DNA of 63,980 nt from Stentor roeselii (Eukaryota > Ciliophora > Heterotrichea > Heterotrichida > Stentoridae), in NCBI GenBank assembly GCA_006503475.1, contig RSEH01000267.1, forward strand, positions 1 through 63,980. Reading direction: 5' to 3'. The number at the start of each line of letters is the position of its first letter. Position 1 is the stretch's first letter. A program made the position numbers and the translations under genes. Positions 12,401 through 21,324 of the stretch are shown here, in pieces. The notes beneath the pieces are model-generated. The model ran no database searches and was not told where the DNA came from. It saw only the letters and a program-made list of their open reading frames with translations.

Positions 12401-14726
12401 CTATTAAAATCCGCATGTAATGAGAAAGTCTTTCAAGTACTTCACATAAACTCTCTAATAAGTCCTCTGAACTTTCAATTAAACTTCCACTGCTCGCTAG
12501 TAAATATCGAAGAATTTCATTGTAAGAGTCACAAGCTGTTAAAATATGAATAATCTTCGTCGAGTCTGACATATGTGAAAAATCTTGAATCGATGATAAA
12601 GGACCTAAAAGATCTTCCAGTTCATTTAACTGGTTTTGTAGCTTTTCAATCACTTTTCTTAGAAAAATCGAGCAAATCTTTGGAGTTGTTAAAGTTCTGC
12701 AAGATGTTCCGAATGAGTGAAACTCGTTGTTGTAGGTCTGGGGAACTATTTCCAGACGGAAGATGTTCAGGTAGCTGTCGACTCCGCCTTCACTGATGAA
12801 CAAGTCAAGGATCGTATCAGAAAACGTGAAAAGACAGGAGATTATTTTAGAGGTGTGAGTCATCTGCTGGAAAAAAACCTCTTTACTCGAAATTCTCTTC
12901 ACGTCCGCAGCTTCTAAAGACCGAATCAACGCGACAAGTCCTCTTGCGCCACTTTGAACGAGTTCAGGGACATTATTCATTAAAGTTTGCAAACTTTCTC
13001 CAATATTATCAGCCAAGTCATTTGTTAACCCAACTGAAAATCCACTTCCAAGAGCTTCGATCATCCTTTGAACAGTATTAAACCTCCCAAGGACTCTAAC
13101 GACTTCATCATTATCAGTAAGTGCACTTAAAAACCTTCCAAGGACTGCCACAAGTTTCGCATTACTTGGAAGTTTCTGCTCTAAAGACCCGAGTAAGACT
13201 TCGAGAAGTCCTGTTTGGATCAGATCGTGAATCACTTGTCGATGAAAACTAACAAAACATGAAAGAAGCTGTAAACTTTGCTCATATAAGTCGTAAAGAC
13301 GCATCTCGAAACTGGACTTTAAGGCTTGTAAGAATCCTGAATCGAATAAAACTAAAGAAACTTCTGAATGGCCTAAGGTGTGAGAAGAGTCCCATTTGGT
13401 TGCTACTATTTTCAATAGGCGTAAAAGGACTTTTATTACTTGCACCTGGGTGTTGTTTTGGCTTTGGTTGTAAAGGTTTAGCTCTTTCATTAGAACTTTC
13501 ATGACTGTTTCGAGACCTGAGATCACTTTGAACATGTCGATTGAATGGGAAACTACCACTGATAACACCCGAATCGCTTTGGTCTTGTTGTTTAAAGAAA
13601 GGGTTTCAGACTGGATCAGTGAAAGTAAAGAACAGGTCATCCCAGCGACATGTGAAGAGTCGACTTTATACTTATAATCCGCGATAAGGTTAGCAAGATG
13701 CAAAAGTGCCTCAATGAAACTATTATCATTCGATGAAACCTCAGGAAGTATCGACCTTCCTCCACTCAAGTCCCTTAAAAGTGTTTGAATAAGTCCATGT
13801 TGTTGCTGCGCTGCAAGCAGCGCAGTGGTAGAGGCAATCAAATGACTTGAAGACACTTCTTGTCTGGGTGTCTGTCCTTCAGAAACCACTAAAATCCCTG
13901 AGAACAAATTAACACACTGAATATGAATCTCAACACTCAACGGCTGCCTTAACAACTCAGAAACAGCAGGTAAAAGCCAAACTTCAGGCAAACTTCTGCA
14001 AAAGTCTTGTAAAATCTTGCCATCAGGAGGAATTTGCATTAAACAACTCAAAGCAAGTAACTGAGAAGCAACAACGAGCTGTAGCTCGTTGAAATCTTTT
14101 CTTTTTAATGAATAATTCGTTCTGGTCCTGTTTGTTTTAACGTATTCGATGCCTTCAGGCACTTGGTCAAAGCTGCTTATTAGTTCATCGCCGCTGATAA
14201 AGACAAAGTCGAGAAAATCTGGAGGATTTGTGCAAAAGTCCTGCAAAGGGACTTGAATAGAACAGTTTAAGTTTGTTCCTAAGCCGATCACGTAAAGTTT
14301 GTGGGCAAGGCTCGCGTTTGAATGGGCTTTTGTTTCTTTTATCACTGGATTTATACGGTTCACTAGAATGTGCACTACTTTCAGGGTTTTGTATATCAGA
14401 GACCAGCTTGAAAAGTCTAGAATTGATACAAGCTCGGATACTGAGTTGTAATGAGACTTTGAGGTTGATGACTGCAGTAGGATTAGAGTTTTGTCTAGTA
14501 GAAGACTTAGAAGGGACTCGTTTTTGGATGAGAGCCCTTCGTGAAGTAAATCGTCCACTCGGTCTAGAACTCGAGATATCACTGACAGGTCGTCCAGTCT
14601 TGCGAAAGGCCAGTCGGAAAGATTAGAGAGGTCGGCCAGGAACTCCTCGGTGCTTAAGCAAGTCAGCCGATCCACCCATTCAGTCACGCCTGGAATGGCT
14701 GAAAGACACTCACATTCGATTTTCAT
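6441..14726 (-). CDS. HUWE1: HUWE1/Tom1-type HECT E3 ubiquitin ligase
   Basis: A single 2761-residue frame with no detectable intron. HECT ligases accept ubiquitin from an E2 on a catalytic Cys and pass it to substrates. The C-terminal ~360 residues are the HECT domain. It has the expected motifs (REWYGLLAREMFNP, FIGRIIGKALCDG) and the active-site Cys2728 in LPTAHTCMNQIDLP, 34 residues from the end (TGC at 6543-6545, minus strand). The terminal EGFGFM matches the HUWE1 style of ending. Upstream are a UBA-like segment (about 1029-1075, GMGFPEAKVETAI), acidic tracts at about 1640-1780 and 1865-1930, and a ubiquitin-binding segment with LTPDLRREIL. The N-terminal half is helical repeat, like the HUWE1 armadillo ring. 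Animal HUWE1 is ~4370 residues and yeast Tom1 ~3270, so this is a short form. Its start is only 23 bp from the start of a divergent gene. Confidence 0.9.
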   Translation of the reverse strand: MKIECECLSAIPGVTEWVDRLTCLSTEEFLADLSNLSDWPFARLDDLSVISRVLDRVDDLLHEGLSSKNESLLSLLLDKTLILLQSSTSKSHYNSVSELVSILDFSSWSLIYKTLKVVHILVNRINPVIKETKAHSNASLAHKLYVIGLGTNLNCSIQVPLQDFCTNPPDFLDFVFISGDELISSFDQVPEGIEYVKTNRTRTNYSLKRKDFNELQLVVASQLLALSCLMQIPPDGKILQDFCRSLPEVWLLPAVSELLRQPLSVEIHIQCVNLFSGILVVSEGQTPRQEVSSSHLIASTTALLAAQQQHGLIQTLLRDLSGGRSILPEVSSNDNSFIEALLHLANLIADYKYKVDSSHVAGMTCSLLSLIQSETLSLNNKTKAIRVLSVVVSHSIDMFKVISGLETVMKVLMKELNLYNQSQNNTQVQVIKVLLRLLKIVATKWDSSHTLGHSEVSLVLFDSGFLQALKSSFEMRLYDLYEQSLQLLSCFVSFHRQVIHDLIQTGLLEVLLGSLEQKLPSNAKLVAVLGRFLSALTDNDEVVRVLGRFNTVQRMIEALGSGFSVGLTNDLADNIGESLQTLMNNVPELVQSGARGLVALIRSLEAADVKRISSKEVFFQQMTHTSKIISCLFTFSDTILDLFISEGGVDSYLNIFRLEIVPQTYNNEFHSFGTSCRTLTTPKICSIFLRKVIEKLQNQLNELEDLLGPLSSIQDFSHMSDSTKIIHILTACDSYNEILRYLLASSGSLIESSEDLLESLCEVLERLSHYMRILIAEQARLSPFSKSTNKKTTTFNQPINIQEIENVNMKTFEENFYFTCQLTVRKLYKYTTIRMTNPRGKFMKNERSGVMISNTMGCILAQLIKLIDLQMPDQGQAYYFCLQLSDILKILLQDQHPNLSTIITFHSAGGSEHVRKFLMQLRRISADLSDEKEKSYDLVNSLQILWNLCGKFLEVLAMGKTSTPNPAVLKDLGFVDTREVHRVMQEFAYELLKELNFLHCGVFSTAFAKSALDILKAFSDIDKVEVDKEVVRTVAGMGFPEAKVETAIKVTNSVDISKILDYLSNSREFFEEQVKIESVHDILINSLPAIPVLKSHVADMLAKICCKNPGKVKEIVFKLSLELGILMKELMSDDSLFNLMSSKTSIELLPVPPNFEQLSALITIFSVLVHKSTEVLENLKSLNFLDFAIKIIENFSREIDLTALKCLSPLFSFVEGLSRVSPDNCERLTRSVCGLIRIHSNLPSIDHCELNSLIQLLITLTNTTENCRVFIESKALKDLLALKSGVFDEKQARNTISCFSTLLKQVTEDPFILQGSFEVNLLQGFKEGIELMEFLKLFSVQIGRSKEIFLIAFKNACVVLQEGKKFVIGINKDRKEVHAERWKTVSIITQALCDTFEGEQKGLEFIMPSQELVAVLADIFKSYPVLIKDIVNQSIKPSKHFLSYLIKQVIPFRYTLNLEDDKVAFFFPSTTNPVPIELFQSWLKSTSKLIKSLTFKQHIKNYTSSASEVFNQVILDNNQPIVKARKRIFKELKEVLQKHSKKSWFGNEKSMAAVRSAVVIIMQLLNEKPKSPFSTTNPAEIAKSLISDPVNMVKLLTDIAKGVKINASKAGAMLNLILSALDFLTKYNMSFTVNSSKPEVEPEDEQDDLGKFELFETDEQFVRDDNESQSDRISMEVDHELEDSDSEVVPEIQQDAVEEEDDEDLLEESDQVEDNLENVHVQDRNTEAFWADRLEEDQDPALHMLNLRQLDEYSADQDIDREFSMEQEEIWDRLDRNEEEPPLLNFYTEIDHNDPDLMQMVFRRSRIHLELPDRSKPRVDENSSLIEEVFTVLRKSVKVDSSNLPSSALKSKAKSLKTSAPEGPNDPESSESESSENRKHSEDLDDLYNAEDAYNPENVEDLEDLDNCEDLEDEDLDNPEDPQALDDDFLHAIPEDLREEILNMHSRGSHPPSNEIDNSTFIASLTPDLRREILMTAGQDLLQSLTAEQVAEARALQERVRRSQPSERQRPGEEGKVISEIIADEKLSATLASVEDGLLEVLVKALYLLNPINRDIFSSLLLNLSVQGTVRGKLLDSLLALLEQQSPGKDFPPQKLYGSETYLENYSQVYAIVTGRILDLLLHLAQNNGKVSSDLVGTCKFRLSLIKGIKGNDEVRGVAVLLGLARHKLFETSSSHLTPLVELVSCVVEKVSSDVPVLEDLEISTICSLFRYECLSDSSVKRVVDLVAVLVKQPRNKQVIEKILFKSFTLLGKEIANNLKKLETSKDGQKELQLLRIFKVFKATATENANLDYLWGPLTDALNMITNRESDFASSANPTLSKILPLIETFFLAHVGQSSEYFQKFCDKHRKVLNILIKQNPSILQDTFRILVFEFPALLDFENKRFYFRSEIRKLRPERSLDSIRLQVRRPEVFEDSFHQLKVKTPAEMHGKLRVSFIDEDGVDAGGLTREWYGLLAREMFNPDYALFIPSANGVSFQPNCMSSINAEHLEYFKFIGRIIGKALCDGYALDVYFTRSFYKHILSQEVDYHDMEDLDPDFFKNLKMLMDINLNESDIHEYYFVVEEEEFGSKQMKELEPGGTFKRVTEDNKMEYIKLLCHMKMTANISAQIKSFLEGFHELVPKAMIGIFDSKELELLISGLPEIDIEDLKGNTEYHNYTKDSSVIIWLWEVLNEFSYEERAEFLQFVTGSSKVPLEGFKALPGMNGVQKFQIHKSFTGPDRLPTAHTCMNQIDLPEYPSKELLRNRIKLAITEGKEGFGFM

Positions 14727-14749
14727 TATTACCGATTATTCTGTTAATA

Positions 14750-16302
14750 ATGATCAAGTCCAAAAAAGATCCACTTCCCGACTCCGAAATCTTAAAAGAG
14801 TACCAATCAGTAATAAGAAAACTTCAAGAAGAACTCTACAGCTTAAAAAACAGCCAAGCCGTTCAAGACGAAATCTTCAAAACAATGAGAGAAAGTGAGT
14901 TAGAACTTCAAGAAGAACTGGTAAAATTAATCAGGTTTCCTATTCAAACAACTTAAAATCCACTCAAGAAGACCTAGCCGAGAAAAATGTCCTCATCAAC
15001 GACTTGAAATCTGAAGTAAAAAGTCTTTACGAGCAACTCAAAGCTGCAAAAGAAGAAAACCTTGACCTGTTAAAAGAAATCGAGTATTTAAAAGACTCCC
15101 TCAGCACTGACTCGATTTACGAGTTTTTCCCAGGGTCCAAAGAACTTTCTCAAAAGATCTCAGCTTGTCAGACCTTAAGAAAAAACGCTGAAAACAACGC
15201 AGAGTTCTTCAAAGACGAACTCGAAAAAAAAGTTGAAGAAGTGAAAGAACTGCGAAAAGAAGTGGAAAAAATGAAGGAAGAAAACCAAAATACCTTCAGG
15301 AAAGACGAACTTAAAAAAATCGTCATTTTAAAAGACGAGCAGATGAAAAGTCTCAATAAAAGATTTCAGGTCATGGTCAGCAAACTTGACTCGCTGTTAA
15401 AAGAAAAGGAAAATTGGGAAAACGAGAAAAAAACCCTTGAAAATGAGAAAAAAAAACTTTCTGAACGATGGCAGCAGTAGGGTCTAATTAGATCATCCAG
15501 CAGAAATAAAAGCGAAAACAAGCTTTTAAGTAAAAACAAGCAACTCGACTCCGAACTTCACCAACAACGATCTGAAATCGACTTTTTAACTAAAAAAAAC
15601 CAGGAACTTTACCAAAAACACATTTCTCTTCAACAATCAAAAGATTCTGACGGGTTTTACATTGAAAAACTCAAAGATGAACTTTTAAAACTCAAGACAA
15701 GGTTTCAGATCCTTCAAGACGAAAGAGACATTTTAGCGAAAATCAACGAGGAACTTAGTGTCAATAATCATTTAAAAGAAATGCAAATCAATTCAGCGAA
15801 ATCGATTTCAAGGCCGCCTGATGAATACAAGTTTGCTGTGGAGATGAATGTTTCTTTAGAACATAAACTGGAAAAGTGCCAGGCTGAGATTTTTTCTTTG
15901 AAGCATCAACTCAGTCGAAAAAATGAGGAACTTGCGAGACTTGAGTCTGAAATCAGCTCGATTAAGGAAAAGTCAATGTTTTCTAAAGACTTGACTCATG
16001 AATTTCATGAATTTAGTCCTAGATATGCTGAAACTAGTTGTTTTGTTGAAGATTTCAAAGGGTTACTTGAAAAATTCAGGAAATCTAAGGAAAAATATAA
16101 AAGGTGTAAGGGTGAAAAAAGGGAAATTTTTGCAAATTTTGAGAGGATGAAGGAAAGAGTTATTCAACTTAGTGCGCAGGTTCAAAGTGATCAGTATTTA
16201 ATTAAACATCTCAAGGATAAAGGAAGCAGGTTTGATAAAGGTTTGGCTGATTCGAGGTCTTCTTCGAGTTTAAGGCTGAAGATGAATAAAGAATTGCAGT
16301 GA
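14750..16302 (+). CDS. Coiled-coil protein with two mini-introns
   Basis: About 507 residues if two introns are removed: 14921-14934 (14 nt, see note) and 15477-15491 (15 nt). Three open segments then form one protein, beginning MIKSKKDPLPDSEILKEY. It is almost entirely coiled coil (Leu/Ile heptads with Lys, Glu, Asn, Gln) from about residue 15 to 300 and again around 355-420. No catalytic motif. The role is unknown; a cytoskeletal or basal-body scaffold is only a guess. The exon 1-2 junction changes frame, so it needs a 14-nt intron or reflects a 1-nt indel; the second junction is a standard 15-nt intron. Confidence 0.75.
14921..14934 (+). other. Putative 14-nt intron (or 15-nt intron with a 1-nt deletion)
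   Basis: GTAAAATTAATCAG. Removing these 14 bases joins ...LELQEEL to VSYSNNLKST, an uninterrupted coiled-coil reading. Without removal the frame ends at TAA 14954-14956, and the downstream frame is closed upstream by TGA at 14896-14898. The six 3'-terminal bases (A-x-x-x-A-G) keep the spacing of the 15-nt introns, so the missing base would be on the 5' side, within or next to the A run. Confidence 0.55.
15477..15491 (+). other. 15-nt spliceosomal intron, phase 2
   Basis: GTAGGGTCTAATTAG. The frame upstream stops at TAG 15478-15480. Removing 15 nt joins CA to A (Gln) and continues SSSRNKSENKLLSK in the frame that remains open to 16302. A at position 10. Confidence 0.88.
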
Positions 16303-17133
16303 TTAGTTTATTGTTATATTGGTTTAGTGATTTTATTGTTTTTTTAGTGATTTTTTTTTCTGAAGTTTTAGGTTTTAATTTTGATTTGGTTTATTGGGTA
16401 TCGTCATTGTGATTATCAAGAGAAAGGAAAGTTTAAGAAATTTATAGGGACCTCATTTATATCTTTAATCCAAATTTATAACTCAAATGCGCTAATTTAG
16501 CAATTATAATCAAATATGGGCTTTGATGTCTTGTTCAAAATCATTTAGTCACCTCATAATTTGATATTAATAAATAGCAGCTGGATAGAGAGTAGAAGAG
16601 TAAGATGTTTAGTTATGTAAAATTATTTCTCTATTTTCCATCATTTAACAGTAAGGGGATATTTTAATATAAATTCCTGTTCAAATAAACAAGTGATACC
16701 AGGATAATTGATCATTATTTTAGCTAATAATTTGAATATAATCCTACTGAGTAAATTCACCAATTTTATAATTTCTTCTATTTTGTCATAAAACCAATAA
16801 TCAAACTTAGAAAAAATTCATTAAGATAATTAATCTCTGAGCACAATAAATAATTAGAAAATATCAAATGGCTTAATAATATAACAATTAATCATATCTA
16901 GCATGATTTTTTAGGGGAAAATTCTATGTTATTTTGTTTTATTGGAATATTAATTTAGATTCAATAAAATAATCTCACATGTAATAAATAATCTCACAAT
17001 ATCAAAATCCATCTTAAAATTACTCCGAACATCTAATTAAATCTCCCATAAATATCTCTCTTAATAATTTCCTCAAAACTCTCCAAGTCCTTCAACCCTG
17101 ATCACAGGTCCTACTTAATTAAACAACCAGTTA
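16303..17133. other. Intergenic spacer between convergent genes
   Basis: About 830 bp, very AT-rich, with the 3' ends of two convergent genes. Bases 16310-16420 are T/G-rich. I see no ORF of note, no tRNA-like B box and no convincing repeat. Confidence 0.55.
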
Positions 17134-17541
17134 TTAAACTTTTCGAATAGGGACCAATTTTTGGTTAGACCTATTTTTCTGTTTTCTGTTATCAGACAAC
17201 ATATACGAGCAATGCAAGACCTGCAAATAAGGCATAGGCTGAATGAAGCATTTACTGAACCTCAAAGCGTTCCTATTAAAATACTTGTTTATTTTACTAT
17301 TTCCATGACCAGAATAGTTCATTCCAGTCAAATCGCCACTAGACCTATCACAAGGGAGTTCAGGGCTCAAATTAATATGAGGAAGATTCACAGTTTTTTT
17401 ATACTTTCGAAGACTTTTCATAGCAATCGATGCAGATTTTTCCGTTTTCACTTTTTCAGACGATTTCGAGCGAAAAGAAATTTTTATCGTCTTCTGGTCA
17501 GGTTCTTTCGTGAAAAATCTGGGACTGAGCACGGAGTCCAT
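17134..17541 (-). CDS. Hypothetical small basic protein
   Basis: 135 residues, unrecognised. The N-terminal half is Lys/Ser-rich (MDSVLSPRFFTKEPDQKTIK...). A short segment YSGHGNSKINKYFN is followed by a Cys/Gln-containing tail. The overlapping plus-strand frame (17161-17544) has an unlikely Arg/Phe/His-rich composition, so the minus strand is preferred. Its start lies 106 bp from the divergent CDC26-like gene. Confidence 0.5.
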   Translation of the reverse strand: MDSVLSPRFFTKEPDQKTIKISFRSKSSEKVKTEKSASIAMKSLRKYKKTVNLPHINLSPELPCDRSSGDLTGMNYSGHGNSKINKYFNRNALRFSKCFIQPMPYLQVLHCSYMLSDNRKQKNRSNQKLVPIRKV

Positions 17542-17647
17542 TAATCAATTATAGTTGATTATTTATTTTACTTGTATGAATGTTTTTGTATGAGTGAAGA
17601 TTAGATAAGGATGGAAAATTTAGATTTTTACCCGCTTTGATATAAAA

Positions 17648-17833
17648 ATGATTAGAAAACCAACTCGGATTGAAATGCGTGTTGAAGATGAAATGCAAGA
17701 ACTTGAAGAAGCACTTCGTGAGAGGCAGCCCCATAACAAAAAAGCTTTAAGCGCCATAGTGAACCCTGCGAACCAGTTTTTGCGTTTACAAGCGCAAAGT
17801 ACATTATCGCCGGATCGATATAAGCCTAGGTAA
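17648..17833 (+). CDS. CDC26: CDC26 homologue, anaphase-promoting complex subunit
   Basis: 61 residues starting MIRKPTRIEMRVEDEMQELE. The N-terminus matches the conserved CDC26/APC12 N-terminal motif (animal form: Arg-Lys-Pro-Thr-Arg-Leu-Glu-Leu-Lys-Leu-Asp-Asp). That motif inserts into the TPR groove of CDC6-family APC6/CDC16 and stabilises it within the APC/C ubiquitin ligase. A short helix follows, and the C-terminal DRYKPR recalls the conserved tail segment of animal CDC26. Animal CDC26 is ~85 residues. Assignment rests on one short motif plus size and tail. The antisense frame at 17549-17734 has no such support. Confidence 0.75.
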   Translation: MIRKPTRIEMRVEDEMQELEEALRERQPHNKKALSAIVNPANQFLRLQAQSTLSPDRYKPR

Positions 17834-18023
17834 TAATTATGAATGAGTAAGAATTTTAGAAAGTAAGAGTTTTTTATATAAAACTAGTAAAATTTTTTGA
17901 TTTCTTGACTTGTTCTTAATGAATTTGGAAAAATTTTAAGAGATGGATTTGAAGCCAATTATTTAACTTAACGAAAATTAAACATCATTTAAATCTTTAA
18001 ATCGTTTCTTCTAATCTCTAATA

Positions 18024-21000
18024 ATGTCAGATAAAGCAAGACTGTTGTACTCAACCACTACCTTAGCGACTTCCTTACTGTTACTGTTAGGTCTGAGTTC
18101 TGAGTACCTTTCGTTCAACTTTGTTTCTATTTCGTTATCAGGAGTCTCAAACTATATCAGCTATGAAGACGTGAAAGGAGAAGTCTATTCATCTTTTTCT
18201 AACTTCGAATCTTTCGCCTGTCGGAAAAGTCGAAATGAGGATATCCTGACCATATGTGGAAATATTTTTACATTCGAACTTAGTGGCTTGGTGTTTAAGA
18301 CGAGCCTGGTTCTGTGCATTCTTTTGAACTTATTCGTGACTTACTTGGTGCTTCACAAGAAGCTGGTAAGTTTCTTTCCTTATGTGTCTCCAGTGATTTA
18401 CTTCATCGGCAGCTTTTTATACCTATCAATGAACTCAGGCCAGATCCTCGACCCAAGCGACAACCAAGTAAAATTAAACTACGAAAGAGGAGTATTCTTG
18501 ATGTTTATGTCCAACATCCTAAACATTTTAATCTGTTTTTACTTCTTCTACTACAGCAAGCTCGAAACCCTTCAATTACAAGAGCTGGTTGAAAACATGG
18601 GTCAAGAACTAAAAGACGAAAACATTCGAGAAAGCCAAGAAAGAGACACAAAAGCCAATTCAATGATCTTAGACTTACTTTCTCAATCAATAGCAATCTT
18701 AGAAAGTACTCAACCCCAGCAGTCCTCCCCTGTTAATGACAAAATTTTAGAAAGTCTAAAACTCCAGATGGGCCTTTTGCACAGACTGCAAGGAATAGAC
18801 GGGGGAAGTAAAGTAGCTGACGAAATCGAAAGCACCAAAAGGTTCTCAAGTCAAGTCAGCATCGGCAAAAGTCAAGATGACCATTCAATCGCACTCACCA
18901 GTGACCGCGTCGACCGCCTTGTAAATGAAAACAAAGACCTTAAGCTTGAAATGAGCCGAATGACCATTAAAAACGAGTCCTTTGTTGAAGAAAATGAAAG
19001 ACAAAAGCGAATTCTTGAAAATCATAACAGGCTACTCACTGAAAAACAACTAAAAATCGAAGAACTTGAAAGAAGTAAAAAAATCTTAGAACAAAAAGAA
19101 AGAAACCTTTTAGAATCTAACGCGGAACTAAAAAAATTCACGAAAGAATATGAAGAAGTTCTTATTCAAGCTAAAAAAGAAAAGGATGATGTGATGAAAT
19201 CGCTTCAAAGTAAAGAAAAAGAACTTGAATTGCTTCAGACTCATGTCTCGACGTTGAAAACGGAATCTGATGCTTTAAAGACGATTATGTCACCTGGGGC
19301 ACTCTCAGATCGCTCTGCTGGCGACATTCAAGTCGAAAGTTTGACGAGTCAGGTCTTTGTTTTGAATGAGGTGTTGAAAAATGAAAAGAATGAAAAAAAT
19401 TGTCTTGTTAAGCAGGTGGAAGAGTTAAATCAAACTTGTAGAGAACTTGACTTGAAACTCAAAGAAGCACTTCAAGATTATCAGCAAAGTCTTGATAAAG
19501 TTTATCAACTTGAGGATAAGCTTAAGGATCAACTTGATCTTAGCAGTCAGAGCTCAGGGTCGAGAAGGAAGTCAAGGATGGAAAAGAAAATATCTCAACT
19601 TGAAGACTCGCTTAAACTTTCTTGTATTAATGAAAATCAGGCTTATTCTCAGTTGAAATCTACTGAGGATGAGTTTGATAGGGTTAAGCAAGAGTTGATA
19701 CATACTAATGCGCAACAGGCTCGAGAAATCGAGATACTTCAATCCCGCCTGAAATCCCAAGAAAACTTCTTCGAAAAAGAGCTCCAAACTACCCATCTTT
19801 CCTTAGAATCAGCGAAAGACCAAGCCCAAAAACAGAAAATCGAGAGCGATTTTTTAAAATCCGAAGTAGAAAGACTAAAAACCTTCGAAAAAACCGTAGA
19901 ACTTCCCTCATCACTAAAAGACCTAAAACAAGCCCTAAAAGAAAACTCATCCCAATCCTCGGAAAACCTTCAAACCCTGAGCCAGTCAATCGACAAAATC
20001 TTAAAAGAAAAAGAAAAACTCCGTCAAAAACTAATGAAAACCGAGCAAGAACTTCAGCTAGTCTCAGAAGAATGTCAAAACCTTCACAAGTTAAAATTCG
20101 AAGTAAAAAAAGACTCTCAGTTTTCAATGAACAGCATTGAAAGTTCATCAAAAAGCATTCAAGACTCTTTGATAATCGAAGGAATTTCCCCTAGCATCGT
20201 TTTTCACAACCCATTAATAGAAAAATTATCACAACTTCGAAAGGAGCCAGCAATGATTTATTCCTCAGTCTGGAAAAACCTGGAACAAATGGTTGTGGAA
20301 AAGTTGAAAAAAGACAAAAAAGACATCGAACTTGGAAAAGACCCTCAAAATGTTGCTGATTTCATTTTTGAGTTCATGCAGAGTCAATATGGGCTGAAGT
20401 CTTTAGGACTCAAACAACTTAAAGCGTTGATTGTGAGTTTAGAAGAACTTTATAGGATTCAACATCCTTATGCTACATTTTTTTGCAGGATTCTTGGAGT
20501 CTTTCATCCAAGACCTATTCCTAGCAAAGTCGCTGTTGGACTTTTTGCTGCTTTTACTCAGTTTAACTCGGTTTGTCGCAGGTTTTCTTTGAAAAATGAG
20601 AACTTTTCGGATGTTTATGAAAATATGCAGTTTGGAGGAGAAGCTTCACTTTCTGCTGTTATTCAACTTGTTAAGAAAATTTTTCATGAAAGGAGAGAAG
20701 CGGGGGAAAGGGTCTTGACTCATTTGCATAGGGATCAGCCGGATAGCTTTGAATTGAAAATTTTAACTATTTGTGCTCAGTTGAAACTTGATGGACTTGT
20801 TGATGATCATCTTTTTAGTAAGGAATCCATGGACTACTCAGAGTTCATCGATAACTTAAGAACAGTCCTCGGCCTCTGGCTAAGTCAAGACGATGCCGAA
20901 TTTCTCTGCAAGGTCCTCGACGACGAAAACAAAGGTGAAGTAACAAAAGAAAGTTGGAAATCAAAAGTAAAATTCAGCGAATTTTGCGAAAAACTCGAAA

Positions 21001-21323
21001 CCAAGCCAGCAATGGTCTCAAAAGCTGATTTTTTGAATAGTCTCGTGATTGAGCACGAGTTTCAAGTACTCGAAGACTACCACTTACTGAGACAAATCGT
21101 GTTTAAAGGCAATCCGATCACAGCTCAGATGACTTCTCAGTATTTGTTGCAAATTGACGCAAATTTAAGCATCGACTTTCAGGAAAGAATCTTCAGAGAA
21201 GCACTTGTTTATGACGGGGGACATGGAAGAGAAGTCAGTAGTGAAGCTCTGTGCATCGTGATACTCAAACATAATATTGGAGGGTATGGCAAAGGACTGT
21301 TTTTCTTGAATACTCTTAGTTAA
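18024..21323 (+). CDS. Tetraspan membrane protein with giant coiled coil and helical C-terminal domain
   Basis: 1099 residues. The N-terminus has four hydrophobic segments (about 12-32, 88-110, 115-135, 157-177). The first loop contains Cys66 and Cys78, which could pair. A long coiled coil follows (about 180-740; Lys/Glu/Gln/Leu heptads), then a helical C-terminal region of ~330 residues. Within this, a stretch around SQDDAEFLCKVLDDENKGEV has the spacing of a degenerate EF-hand loop. No known family recognised. It could be a membrane-anchored cytoskeletal tether, but that is inference. It ends 1 bp before the stop of the convergent gene. Confidence 0.8.
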   Translation: MSDKARLLYSTTTLATSLLLLLGLSSEYLSFNFVSISLSGVSNYISYEDVKGEVYSSFSNFESFACRKSRNEDILTICGNIFTFELSGLVFKTSLVLCILLNLFVTYLVLHKKLVSFFPYVSPVIYFIGSFLYLSMNSGQILDPSDNQVKLNYERGVFLMFMSNILNILICFYFFYYSKLETLQLQELVENMGQELKDENIRESQERDTKANSMILDLLSQSIAILESTQPQQSSPVNDKILESLKLQMGLLHRLQGIDGGSKVADEIESTKRFSSQVSIGKSQDDHSIALTSDRVDRLVNENKDLKLEMSRMTIKNESFVEENERQKRILENHNRLLTEKQLKIEELERSKKILEQKERNLLESNAELKKFTKEYEEVLIQAKKEKDDVMKSLQSKEKELELLQTHVSTLKTESDALKTIMSPGALSDRSAGDIQVESLTSQVFVLNEVLKNEKNEKNCLVKQVEELNQTCRELDLKLKEALQDYQQSLDKVYQLEDKLKDQLDLSSQSSGSRRKSRMEKKISQLEDSLKLSCINENQAYSQLKSTEDEFDRVKQELIHTNAQQAREIEILQSRLKSQENFFEKELQTTHLSLESAKDQAQKQKIESDFLKSEVERLKTFEKTVELPSSLKDLKQALKENSSQSSENLQTLSQSIDKILKEKEKLRQKLMKTEQELQLVSEECQNLHKLKFEVKKDSQFSMNSIESSSKSIQDSLIIEGISPSIVFHNPLIEKLSQLRKEPAMIYSSVWKNLEQMVVEKLKKDKKDIELGKDPQNVADFIFEFMQSQYGLKSLGLKQLKALIVSLEELYRIQHPYATFFCRILGVFHPRPIPSKVAVGLFAAFTQFNSVCRRFSLKNENFSDVYENMQFGGEASLSAVIQLVKKIFHERREAGERVLTHLHRDQPDSFELKILTICAQLKLDGLVDDHLFSKESMDYSEFIDNLRTVLGLWLSQDDAEFLCKVLDDENKGEVTKESWKSKVKFSEFCEKLETKPAMVSKADFLNSLVIEHEFQVLEDYHLLRQIVFKGNPITAQMTSQYLLQIDANLSIDFQERIFREALVYDGGHGREVSSEALCIVILKHNIGGYGKGLFFLNTLS

Positions 21324-21324
21324 G

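Noticed and set aside
17161-17544. 127-codon plus-strand frame antisense to the 17134-17541 gene
   Set aside because: Composition (Arg/Phe/His/Ile) is unlike neighbouring proteins, whereas the minus frame is Lys/Ser-rich like typical local genes.
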